Shown here: positions 9,575 through 17,304 of the stretch, in pieces
Layout of the letters: every line of letters begins with the position of its first letter
Numbering within the stretch: the first letter of the stretch is position 1
Assembly: GCF_024124665.1 (NCBI RefSeq)
Contig: NZ_JAMXSB010000006.1
Location: 124,001-188,000, forward strand
From: Pleionea sp. CnH1-48
GTDB taxonomy: Bacteria; Pseudomonadota; Gammaproteobacteria; Enterobacterales; Kangiellaceae
Direction: 5' to 3'
Length of the DNA stretch: 64,000 bases
Position numbers and translations under genes: made by a program
Notes under the pieces: generated by a model
The model's database searches: none
Told to the model about the DNA's origin: nothing
What the model saw: only the letters and a program-made list of their open reading frames with translations

Positions 9575-10057
9575 TTGACCAGATCCCACTGTTATTAAAC
9601 CGTAATATTCTTTCCACAATAACTGTGGATAACTTTGGGGGAAACTTTTATACAAATGCCTTCAGCCCCCATAACTACACGATCTTCTACAAATTGAGCA
9701 TTTTTTAACCAGTTTTAAAAAATGCTTATTTTTCAATAAGTTATATTTAAAGAGTGCTTTGTTCAATGATCAATCGGATCGAATAAAGCTTGTGCAAAGC
9801 GCAAAAAATATTTGCCAGATTTCTGTGGATTACTATTGACAACAAGTGTCATTTTCTGGATCTGAGCACTGTCATCGTTTTGTTATATTGTGATTTATTC
9901 ACAGAATAAAGATGCCGTAACCCTTGGAACGAAAGTAGCTACTGACTCACGTGCTTTTAATGTAAAACAGGATATTTATTAACCAAGATATCTCAAAACA
10001 AAAAGTCGCTTTTTTAACCCAATCATCACAGGATAAAAACCGAATTTTAGAGCCACC
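9575..10057. other. gene-free AT-rich interval with DnaA-box-like sites
   Basis: About 480 bases with no plausible gene. It contains a perfect DnaA-box-like TTATCCACAG on the minus strand (9623-9632), a near match TAATCCACAG on the minus strand (9823-9832) and TTATTCACAG on the plus strand (9895-9904), with five GATC sites in between. The first box sits in an inverted repeat, TCCACA-N5-TGTGGA (9613-9629). No dnaA, dnaN or mnmG lies nearby. The interval also covers the 3' end of the downstream minus-strand gene; I see no clear terminator. Confidence 0.5.
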
Positions 10058-11287
10058 TTAACTTCCAAAAAACCAATAACTCACAACAATGGCAGCAATC
10101 ACTCCAGCAGCATCGGCCACCAATCCGCAACCAAGGCTATGACGGATCTTTTTTATTCCCACCGCTCCAAAATATACGGTTAGCACATAAAAAGTGGTTT
10201 CGGTGCTACCCTGAATAGTTGCCACCAGCCGACCCACAAATGAATCCACTCCATGGGTATTCATGCTTTCTAACATCATGGCTCTGGCACCACTGCCAGA
10301 AAAAGGTCGCATAAATGCCGTCGGCAGTGCATCAACAAATCGCGCATCGCCGCCCAATGTAAGCACAAGCTTGCGCACACCTTCACTCACTACATTAAGT
10401 ACGCCGCTGCTACGCAATAACCCAATGGCCACCAACATGGCGACCAGATAAGGCATGATTTTAACAGCTAGATGAAAACCTTCTTTCGCCCCATCAATAA
10501 ACACGTCATAAACAGCCACCCTGCGCCATAAAGCCATTGCAATAAAATAACAGATAATGAATAACAGCAAGCCATTGCCAATAGCACCAGATACCACCGT
10601 CATTTGCTCAACTGGCATTGAGTGCAGCCAATAGATCAGTGAGCCAACGATGGTTGCAGCGGCCAGAAAATATCCCAGGAGCACCGAATCAACAAAACGT
10701 ATTCTTTGTATCAACATCACCACCGACAGGCCAATAAATGTCGATGCAGAGGTCGCCAGAAGCAACGGCAAAAATACATCAGCAGGATTCACCGCACCAA
10801 GCTGTGCTCGGTACATTAAAATAGTGACAGGAAACAGTGTGACCGCAGAAGTATTGAGGACCAAAAACAAAATCTGCGCATTGGTCGCAGTATCAGGCGT
10901 TTTATTCAGGGTTTGCAGGCTTTCCATTGCTTTAATGCCTGCGGGCGTTGCCGCATTATCAAGGCTGAAGATGTTAGCAGCAATGTTCATCGTAATATGC
11001 CCAAATGCCGGATGCCCTGCCGGAACCTCCGGCATGAGCCGCCTCAACAAGGGCTCCAATAGACGAGCGATGCTGGATAAAACGCCAGACACCTCAGCAA
11101 TCTTGAGTATTCCCATCCAGAAACATAAAAGTCCCACTAGCCCCAACGCTATCTCGATACTGAGTTTTGACATCTGAAAAACGGATTCCAGCATGCGGCT
11201 AAAGATGGCAATGTCGCCATTAACCAGCCAGGAAAAAATAGCCGCAACAAAGGAAATTAAAATGAAGCCTGCCCAAAGTAGATTCAT
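10058..11287 (-). CDS. SpmA-SpmB-like nucleoside recognition domain membrane protein
   Basis: 409-residue, highly hydrophobic inner-membrane protein with about eight to ten predicted transmembrane segments. Two Gate (nucleoside recognition) domains lie in tandem. The first has CFWMGILKIAEVSG...GHITMNIAANIFSLDNAATPAG, typical of SpmA; the second has MPYLVAMLVAIGLLRSSG...GSGARAMMLESM...GSTETTFYVLTVYFGAVGI, typical of SpmB. In spore-formers these are separate maturation proteins; fused forms are common in non-sporulating proteobacteria, where the transported substrate is not established. It is a single gene, divergent from the ugpQ-like gene, with its start at ATG 11287. Confidence 0.85.
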   Translation of the reverse strand: MNLLWAGFILISFVAAIFSWLVNGDIAIFSRMLESVFQMSKLSIEIALGLVGLLCFWMGILKIAEVSGVLSSIARLLEPLLRRLMPEVPAGHPAFGHITMNIAANIFSLDNAATPAGIKAMESLQTLNKTPDTATNAQILFLVLNTSAVTLFPVTILMYRAQLGAVNPADVFLPLLLATSASTFIGLSVVMLIQRIRFVDSVLLGYFLAAATIVGSLIYWLHSMPVEQMTVVSGAIGNGLLLFIICYFIAMALWRRVAVYDVFIDGAKEGFHLAVKIMPYLVAMLVAIGLLRSSGVLNVVSEGVRKLVLTLGGDARFVDALPTAFMRPFSGSGARAMMLESMNTHGVDSFVGRLVATIQGSTETTFYVLTVYFGAVGIKKIRHSLGCGLVADAAGVIAAIVVSYWFFGS

Positions 11288-11387
11288 AGACCTTCTTTTA
11301 TTCTTTTTTATTTAGATGAATTTCATGTATTTGCAACGCTGAGCTGATAACCTTAGCGGTAAGGCATCTGATACTCAAATAAAAAAC

Positions 11388-12179
11388 ATGCGACTAACGG
11401 ACATTTTTGCCAGTTTCCCGCAGCAGATCGCTCACCGAGGGCTTAGTAGTCTGGCACCAGAAAATACACTGGAAGCATTTGCTGTTGCAGCAAGAGCAGG
11501 CTATTCATGGATCGAATGCGATGTGAAATTGAGTGCCGATGATCACCCTATGCTATTTCATGATGACTACTTAAGTCGAACCACGGATCATACCGGGTTG
11601 TTTGTTGATTATGGTCGCTGGGAACTACAGAGTTTTGACGCAGGAAGCTGGTTTTCGGATCGTTTTAAAAATGCCTGCATTCCCACTTTGCGTCAGGCAT
11701 TGTTAGCTTGCAATCGTTTATCGCTAGGCATGAATCTGGAAATAAAACCGAACGCAGGACAGGACACGCTGACCGCTCAACAAATAGAAGCCACCCTAAA
11801 AAAAATGGACAAGCACCCCGATATTTTATTGTCTAGCTTTTCCGTTGAAGCACTTCAGTATTGTCAGGAGCAGATGTCACATATACCTCGAGCGCTCTTA
11901 CGTAGCGGCGAGGCATGCAATAACACTTTCGATAACTGGATGCTCCAGGCGCAACGGCTCAACTGCGTTGCGCTCCATATAGAACATAAAAGTTACCGCC
12001 CCGGTATGGCACAGCAGTGTCATCAGCAAGGATTATCGCTGCTCGTCTATACCGTCAACCAAAACACTCAAGCCAGTACCTTACTCAATCAAGGTGTCAC
12101 CTCAATCTTTACAGATATCACCTTAAATTTAGAACCTCAGTTTAACCAATCTATTGAGTTGGCGTACCAACCAGCTTAA
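11388..12179 (+). CDS. ugpQ: glycerophosphodiester phosphodiesterase
   Basis: Cytosolic-type enzyme that cleaves glycerophosphodiesters to glycerol-3-phosphate and an alcohol. The N-terminal QIAHRGLSSLAPENTLEAF (catalytic His-Arg and Glu-Asn), IECDVKLSADDHPMLFHD (metal Glu/Asp and catalytic His) and EIKPN are diagnostic of GDPD. The 263 residues and the absence of a signal peptide favour UgpQ over the periplasmic GlpQ. There is no obvious ribosome-binding site before ATG 11388, but the N-terminus fits the family. It converges on the PDZ gene with nine bases between. The symbol is by resemblance; no ugp transporter genes are nearby. Confidence 0.88.
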   Translation: MRLTDIFASFPQQIAHRGLSSLAPENTLEAFAVAARAGYSWIECDVKLSADDHPMLFHDDYLSRTTDHTGLFVDYGRWELQSFDAGSWFSDRFKNACIPTLRQALLACNRLSLGMNLEIKPNAGQDTLTAQQIEATLKKMDKHPDILLSSFSVEALQYCQEQMSHIPRALLRSGEACNNTFDNWMLQAQRLNCVALHIEHKSYRPGMAQQCHQQGLSLLVYTVNQNTQASTLLNQGVTSIFTDITLNLEPQFNQSIELAYQPA

Positions 12180-12188
12180 AGCTGCTTC

Positions 12189-13148
12189 TTAAGGTTTCTT
12201 TTTGGATGTTGTGGCTTCGTTCTCTACATGCAGAGACCAGTAACTCTCTCTGTCTGTAGCATCTGGGTTAATAACTGCCGAAACAACATAAGCATCACCA
12301 CACTTAACATCCAGAATCAGCTCAGCACGACGGAAACGAGGTTTGCGAATTCTACGCTGGAATTTCTCGTTCACAACAATCAAGTGGCGGCCAGCAGCCA
12401 ATCGATATTCGTCTCGCTCAAGAACATTTTTGCCGTTAATGCTCACTATCGATACAGCGTGTCCACGCGCCGTGGTTCCGGTGGAAGACGAAATACGTGT
12501 CGTATCACTTTCCAGAGTCGCACAGGGCTCCCCCAATTCATTGGCATCACCATACACTTTAGGTTCAACCTTAAACCCAGGCACCGTAAAAGCTGTAGCG
12601 CGACCAGAGAAGTTAAGCTCAGCTCCATCACGTAGCAGGGTCATCGTAAAGCTTTGCTCAGGCGGCAAACCTTTAAGATGCTGTGACAACAATTTGGGCG
12701 CAACCCAATTACCATCAGCATCCAACTGTTGATTGTCGGCTAAAGAAACATTGTCTACACGCACAATAATATCTCCACTGCGAACACCCAGTGTCGCCAT
12801 AATACTGCTAGGTGTTACCGCAATAACGGGCACCCCATTGGCGTGAATGTATTCAGGATCGTAAGAAAAAACTAAGCCATAACGAATAGCCGAGTAACTT
12901 TTTTGTTGATAATGAAAGTTATTAATGTCGACGCCTTTCGCAGCCAACTCTTGATACAGCTCCAGCATTTGTAGCTGCCAGCGCTCCAGTATTGGTTGGA
13001 TGGCTTTTTGCTGCTTTTCATTCATTACAGACGTTTTGTATGGGACGCCGTGAGCACTGTTTGTCCAGTCATCATCGAGGGAATAAACCGTGTTTGCAAA
13101 AAGGACCACAAATCCCCAAAAAAAAGTACGAGTTAATCGAGTCATCAC
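12189..13148 (-). CDS. exported PDZ domain protein of the ECF-sigma operon
   Basis: 319 residues with an N-terminal signal peptide (TRTFFWGFVVLFANTVYS) and no catalytic protease domain. A PDZ domain spans about residues 120-190, with a carboxylate loop-like stretch (YGLVFSY) and IMATLGVRSGDIIVRVDN. The C-terminal part (about 215-310) is rich in beta strands and contains DEYRLAAGRHLIVV, reminiscent of envelope beta-sandwich domains. It is the third gene after the sigma and anti-sigma factors, with an 8-base gap, so it is probably an envelope component regulated with or acting on that pathway. Substrate presentation or scaffolding is inference. The start could also be the second Met, one codon later. 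Confidence 0.75.
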   Translation of the reverse strand: MMTRLTRTFFWGFVVLFANTVYSLDDDWTNSAHGVPYKTSVMNEKQQKAIQPILERWQLQMLELYQELAAKGVDINNFHYQQKSYSAIRYGLVFSYDPEYIHANGVPVIAVTPSSIMATLGVRSGDIIVRVDNVSLADNQQLDADGNWVAPKLLSQHLKGLPPEQSFTMTLLRDGAELNFSGRATAFTVPGFKVEPKVYGDANELGEPCATLESDTTRISSSTGTTARGHAVSIVSINGKNVLERDEYRLAAGRHLIVVNEKFQRRIRKPRFRRAELILDVKCGDAYVVSAVINPDATDRESYWSLHVENEATTSKKKP

Positions 13149-13156
13149 TAAAATCC

Positions 13157-13735
13157 TTATATCGATTCAATTTTTTGAGGGTTGTGTTTAAATCGAACCA
13201 TTTTTTGTAACAAGCTAACGCGTTGCTCCCACAATGACTGAATATGAGAAAACTCAGCCTTGTTCTGATACGCTCGTTGTAGTTCATCATCAATGGCAAA
13301 TAGTTGCTGTCGAAACTCTACAAAATAAAGCTTAGAATTAACCAAGTTCAACTGAGAGCTAGATAGCTGGGTCTCTAATTGCTGAGACTGGTGCATCAAG
13401 GCTTGAATTTGCAGTTGTTGAGCTTGATTTTGATTGAGGCTAAACCACTGCGCACCAATAATCATCATTAAGGACGCAGCAATAGCTAACGAAAACATAT
13501 TACGTCGCTTGTATTTTTGACGACGTAGACTGCGTTGCCTGCGCTCAGCAATGCCACTCCATAAATCTCTTTCTGGTGCGACAGAAAGCTCGGTTTTCAT
13601 TTGTCGAAATAACTCAAGCATTTGTTGGTATTCATGATGACACTGTGCACACTCTTGCAAATGTTCTCGAGCGTTATGGTCGAGATTGTTACGGGCTAAG
13701 TGCACAATTTCATCATGAGAAAAATGTCTGTTCAT
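13157..13735 (-). CDS. anti-sigma factor with zinc-finger and one TM segment
   Basis: 192 residues. The N-terminal zinc-binding anti-sigma motif reads HLQECAQC (HxxxCxxC) at about residues 25-35. A single transmembrane helix follows (MFSLAIAASLMMIIGAQWFSL, about 78-98) after a very basic stretch (RRQRSLRRQKYKRR) consistent with a cytoplasmic N-terminus. The periplasmic part is a Gln-rich coiled coil (about 100-160). Its ATG overlaps the sigma-factor stop as ATGA. By family it sequesters the cognate ECF sigma factor until an envelope signal releases it; the coiled coil may be the sensing part. Confidence 0.85.
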   Translation of the reverse strand: MNRHFSHDEIVHLARNNLDHNAREHLQECAQCHHEYQQMLELFRQMKTELSVAPERDLWSGIAERRQRSLRRQKYKRRNMFSLAIAASLMMIIGAQWFSLNQNQAQQLQIQALMHQSQQLETQLSSSQLNLVNSKLYFVEFRQQLFAIDDELQRAYQNKAEFSHIQSLWEQRVSLLQKMVRFKHNPQKIESI

Positions 13736-14277
13736 TTAGGGCTAATCCATGATTTTAATTGCTTTAAACTTCTAGATACTGTCGATTTAGAAAAACTTTC
13801 GGTCAGCGCAAACATCTCGGCGATCTCTTTATGCGTCATGCCTTCAACTACATAGAGATAAACCACTCTTTGAGCCTGTTCCGGCAGTCGTTCCATTACT
13901 CTTCGAATATCTTTTTCTGCTCCCCATTGAGCATCGTTTTCAACCTGGTCGAGCAAAAGTTCTATTTCTTGCTCACTGTTACCATCCCAACGTCGAGCAT
14001 TTCTCAAATGAGAGATGCACTGATTGGCAAGAATCTGACGTACCCATCCCCATAGCGATGAGTCACCCCGAAACTGATGAATTTTGTTCATGACCTTAAT
14101 AAAAGCTTCCTGAACTAAGTCCTCTGCTTCGGCAGGGTTTCTAACCATTGACAGTGCCAGCGAATACATCGGCTTTTCGAGATGGCGGTATATGCGATTC
14201 CACGCAGACATATCGCCACGTTTCGCCGCTGCCAGAGTAAGATCATCAAAAGCACTCACTGGATCATTCATTTTCAT
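13732..14277 (-). CDS. ECF-type RNA polymerase sigma factor
   Basis: 181-residue sigma-70 family member with region 2 (AEAEDLVQEAFIKVMNKIHQF and SSLWGWVRQILANQCISHLR) and region 4 (LPEQAQRVVYLYVVEGMTHKEIAEMF, then a recognition helix with STVSRSLKQLKSWI). Regions 1 and 3 are absent, as in ECF factors. It is first in a three-gene operon with an overlapping anti-sigma gene and a PDZ protein. The upstream region 14278-14405 is presumably the autoregulated promoter; it contains TGTCA followed by a T-run and GCGACTC (minus strand), which may be the promoter but is not a motif I can assign. Two close Met codons leave the exact start open. Confidence 0.9.
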   Translation of the reverse strand: MKMNDPVSAFDDLTLAAAKRGDMSAWNRIYRHLEKPMYSLALSMVRNPAEAEDLVQEAFIKVMNKIHQFRGDSSLWGWVRQILANQCISHLRNARRWDGNSEQEIELLLDQVENDAQWGAEKDIRRVMERLPEQAQRVVYLYVVEGMTHKEIAEMFALTESFSKSTVSRSLKQLKSWISPK

Positions 14278-14405
14278 TTATTGTTGTATTTACCTATATT
14301 GACGGCTCAAGTAGTCAAAGAGTCGCAAAAAAATGACAACCTACAAGAATAGGATTAACGATAATTAGGTGGATAAACCTCGGTAGTTCAATAATTACTC
14401 AGCAG

Positions 14406-14714
14406 TTATGAAGGTTGAGCCTGGCAGTTCCAGCAATATTCAAACTCTCTGCCATTGTCTTCATGGCAAGACTGGCAAGTCCACTCTTCAGCCTCTTCGA
14501 TGGTAGAGCCCGTATACTGTTCAATAATGGAACTGGCTCGAGACCATTGCTCTTCACTGACATATAACTCAACCTGAGCCATATCGACGGGCAACTCACC
14601 CAATGCTCCGGCAAGCATTTCTCCCTTCAAAAACACTTCGATTCCATCCCTTTCCAGTAATCCTTTTAAAGTGTGAGCTTCAATCACATTGGCGCAACTG
14701 GTTAATCGCTTCAT
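14406..14714 (-). CDS. DUF2007 protein with C-terminal zinc ribbon
   Basis: 102 residues. The N-terminal part, MKRLTSCANVIEAHTLKGLLERDGIEVFLKGE...VELYVSEEQWSRASSIIEQY, matches the DUF2007 (putative signal transducing) fold. The C-terminus adds two CxxC knuckles, CQSC and CWNC, forming a probable zinc ribbon. It is cytoplasmic, and the function is unknown in the family. It is upstream of and codirectional with the sigma operon but separated from it by about 130 bases. Confidence 0.8.
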   Translation of the reverse strand: MKRLTSCANVIEAHTLKGLLERDGIEVFLKGEMLAGALGELPVDMAQVELYVSEEQWSRASSIIEQYTGSTIEEAEEWTCQSCHEDNGREFEYCWNCQAQPS

Positions 14715-14855
14715 AATAGTTAAACTTATCTAGAGCCTGCTCATATTAATCAAATATGCAAATATTGTGGAATTTAAAGGGGCTGAGATGATCCATCAGA
14801 CACTTCGCGTTATATTAGTACGAATTTTCCCAGCAAGATAGACGGTCTATAGTAA

Positions 14856-16436
14856 GTGGCAATAAGTATAAAATACAAGCTATTTCTGGTCATAATGCTG
14901 GCTACCAGTTTTATCACGATCAGTATGTACTTATTGATGCAATGGAGCTTCGATCGTGGCTTTCTGGAATACGCAAACACCAAGGAACAACAACACCTGG
15001 ACTACTTCTCAGAAGCTCTCGCAGATGAGTATCGCAACCAGGGAAGCTGGGATTTCGTCCGGCAACAACGTCAGTTATGGCGCGCTTTGATTGAAGAGTC
15101 ACAACCAGACAATCGAGCAATGGGCTATCGCTCGCCACTAAGAGAGCTAGAAAACCAGAGTTTTTCGCCACCTCATCGGCGCAAAGATGGACATCGTCCA
15201 CCTTCTCATCGACCTCCTAGAGACGCACGTCCTCGTGACAGAAGTAGACGCCACGATAAAGGCAGTCGTCCGCCACCCAGATTTGACGGACGCCCACCAC
15301 CTGGCAAGCGCCCTCCTCCTGGCAAGCGCCCTCCTCCTGGCGCAGAGCGTAATGGATTTCATCAACGAATATCACTCTTTGCCAGTAATAAAGTGCTGAT
15401 CTTTGGCCCCAACGTTAAAGATCTCGATAAACCCATGACGCCCGTTTTATTGGACGGGACCACCATTGGGTATCTATCTCTAAAAAAGCGTCAACAGCTT
15501 TCGGAAGCGAATGAGCTGCTCTTTTTGGAGCAACAGAACGAGACACTGCTGACCATTGCGGGTATCGCTCTCGCCATTTCTTTGTTGCTTGCACTGCCAC
15601 TGGCGAGCCATATCGTTAAGCCCATTAAAAGTTTGACGCGCTCAACCAAAGAACTGACATCAGGATTTTATAAAACTCGAACCAAAGTCAGCACCCAGGA
15701 CGAAATTGGTAATTTGTCGCGAGACTTTAATATCCTTGCACAAACTTTGGAAAATAACGAAGAGGCGCGCCAACGATGGATTGCTGATATTTCTCACGAG
15801 TTAAGAACGCCTCTGTCTATCTTGCGTGGTGAGATCGAGGCGATTATTGACGGTATTCGTAGTTCAGATCACCGATCAATGGAATCGTTGCTGCAAGAAG
15901 TTGTTCAGTTATCCCGTCTGGTCAATGATTTGTATGAACTGTCTCTATCGGATCTCGGCGCACTTGATTATCGTAAAGAAGATATCAATCTTATTGATGT
16001 TCTAGATAGTTGTGTTGATAATTTTGCCAGCCAGTTGAGTGAAAAATCCATTGAGCTCAATAAGCACTATCCATCTCAAAGAAAAATAGTGGTTCATGCT
16101 GATCGAGAGCGATTGCGTCAATTGTTTATCAATCTGCTAAAGAACACCAAACGCTATACCGATGAACAAGGCCAACTTGATATAAAAGTTCAAATCAAAA
16201 AGCGACAGGTCTTCATCTACTTTATGGACTCAGCCCCCGGGGTACCAGAAAAATCAATCAACAAACTATTTGATCGACTCTATCGTGTAGAATCCTCGCG
16301 CAATCGAGCTCATGGCGGCGCCGGATTAGGGTTGGCGATATGCCAAAACATCGTCGAGGCCCACCAGGGAGAGATTAATGCAAAAGCCTCTCCTTTAGGC
16401 GGCTTATGGATTACAATACAACTACCTCTACTTTGA
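14856..16436 (+). CDS. BaeS-like sensor histidine kinase with Pro/Arg/His-rich periplasmic insert
   Basis: 526-residue inner-membrane kinase. TM1 is at about residues 8-28. The periplasmic region then carries a striking low-complexity stretch (about residues 104-165) of HRPP, RPRD and GKRPPP units. TM2 (about 230-250, LLTIAGIALAISLLLALPLA) leads into a HAMP domain, an H-box (ADISHELRTPLS), an N-box (NLLKNTKRYTDE) and a G-box (GGAGLGLAICQNIV). The start is GTG at 14856 with no convincing ribosome-binding site. It is followed after three bases by its response regulator, so the pair is an operon. By resemblance to BaeSR/CpxAR-type systems it senses the envelope; the insert is unusual. The low-complexity DNA contains an 18-bp tandem repeat. 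Confidence 0.9.
   Translation: MAISIKYKLFLVIMLATSFITISMYLLMQWSFDRGFLEYANTKEQQHLDYFSEALADEYRNQGSWDFVRQQRQLWRALIEESQPDNRAMGYRSPLRELENQSFSPPHRRKDGHRPPSHRPPRDARPRDRSRRHDKGSRPPPRFDGRPPPGKRPPPGKRPPPGAERNGFHQRISLFASNKVLIFGPNVKDLDKPMTPVLLDGTTIGYLSLKKRQQLSEANELLFLEQQNETLLTIAGIALAISLLLALPLASHIVKPIKSLTRSTKELTSGFYKTRTKVSTQDEIGNLSRDFNILAQTLENNEEARQRWIADISHELRTPLSILRGEIEAIIDGIRSSDHRSMESLLQEVVQLSRLVNDLYELSLSDLGALDYRKEDINLIDVLDSCVDNFASQLSEKSIELNKHYPSQRKIVVHADRERLRQLFINLLKNTKRYTDEQGQLDIKVQIKKRQVFIYFMDSAPGVPEKSINKLFDRLYRVESSRNRAHGGAGLGLAICQNIVEAHQGEINAKASPLGGLWITIQLPLL
15303..15338 (+). repeat. 18-bp tandem repeat inside the kinase gene
   Basis: Two perfect copies of GGCAAGCGCCCTCCTCCT, each encoding GKRPPP, are followed by a partial third (GGC) and preceded by degenerate CCACCT units. 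Being in frame (18 = 6 codons), copy-number change would lengthen or shorten the periplasmic insert without breaking the kinase. Confidence 0.85.
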
Positions 16437-16439
16437 TGG

Positions 16440-17126
16440 ATGATAAAAGCGATTATGTCTGCGCAGAATGTTTTGATCGTTGAAGACGAACTAAAAATTG
16501 CCAACCTGTTAAATGACTATCTGACTGCGAGTGGATATGCTTGTCAAATTATAAGCAACGGCCTGGAAGTTGTTCCGGCGATTAAGCAGTCACCTCCTGA
16601 TTTGTTACTACTCGATCTGATGCTACCCGGTAAAGACGGCCTGGATATCTGCCGAGAAGTGCGCCAGTTTTCCGAACTGCCGATCATTATGGTCACAGCA
16701 AAAATAGAAGAGATAGATCGTCTGCTGGGTTTAGAGATTGGCGCCGACGATTATATTTGCAAGCCTTTTAGTCCGAGAGAAGTAGTCGCCAGAGTCAAAG
16801 CTATTTTGCGTCGTCTATCGACACCCAAACCGACGATCTACGATGGACTTTTGCTCAATGACGATCATCATCAAGCCTCATTCAATGGCTTACCAATAGA
16901 GTTAACAGCCATTGAATTTCGCCTGCTAAAAATTCTTTCGCAAAACCCAGGACAAATTTTTTCTCGAGATCAACTCATTGATCGCATTTATGATGATCGA
17001 CGGATTGTCAGTGGTCGCACTATTGATAGTCATATCAAAAAACTGCGCAAAAAGTTACTCGAACATACCCAGCAAGAAAGTATCCACTCGGTTTATAGCG
17101 TTGGGTATAAGTTTCTTCTCGACTAG
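16440..17126 (+). CDS. OmpR-family response regulator (BaeR-like)
   Basis: 228 residues: a receiver domain ([15 protein letters not shown], phosphoacceptor in [34 protein letters not shown]) and a C-terminal winged helix ([27 protein letters not shown]...[16 protein letters not shown]...[10 protein letters not shown]). The Qx[15 protein letters not shown] pattern and the [17 protein letters not shown] region are BaeR-like. It starts three bases after the kinase stop; an internal Met (MSAQNV) is an alternative start. It probably activates transcription after phosphotransfer from the upstream kinase. Targets are unknown; the lipoprotein genes downstream are candidates. Confidence 0.92.
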   Translation: MIKAIMSAQNVLIVEDELKIANLLNDYLTASGYACQIISNGLEVVPAIKQSPPDLLLLDLMLPGKDGLDICREVRQFSELPIIMVTAKIEEIDRLLGLEIGADDYICKPFSPREVVARVKAILRRLSTPKPTIYDGLLLNDDHHQASFNGLPIELTAIEFRLLKILSQNPGQIFSRDQLIDRIYDDRRIVSGRTIDSHIKKLRKKLLEHTQQESIHSVYSVGYKFLLD

Positions 17127-17304
17127 GTTTGTCTATCTTTGATAGAGACTTTCTAATACCAATTCTACTCTAAAACGTGAAGGTGTTCACAAACGCCTTT
17201 ACGTTTGCACCGAGTTTGCACAATTCCTCCCTATTTCTTTCTCATTTGCTTCGTAATCTAGACATTCATCTAATACGCCATTCGTTGTCTAGTAGGAGGC
17301 AAAT

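Noticed and set aside
9889-9903. CRP site TGTGA-N5-TCACA
   Set aside because: The spacer is 5 rather than 6 bases and no suitably placed gene start follows.
9575-10057. Replication origin
   Set aside because: DnaA-box-like sites are few and no dnaA, dnaN, mnmG or rpmH lies nearby; reported only as a site cluster.
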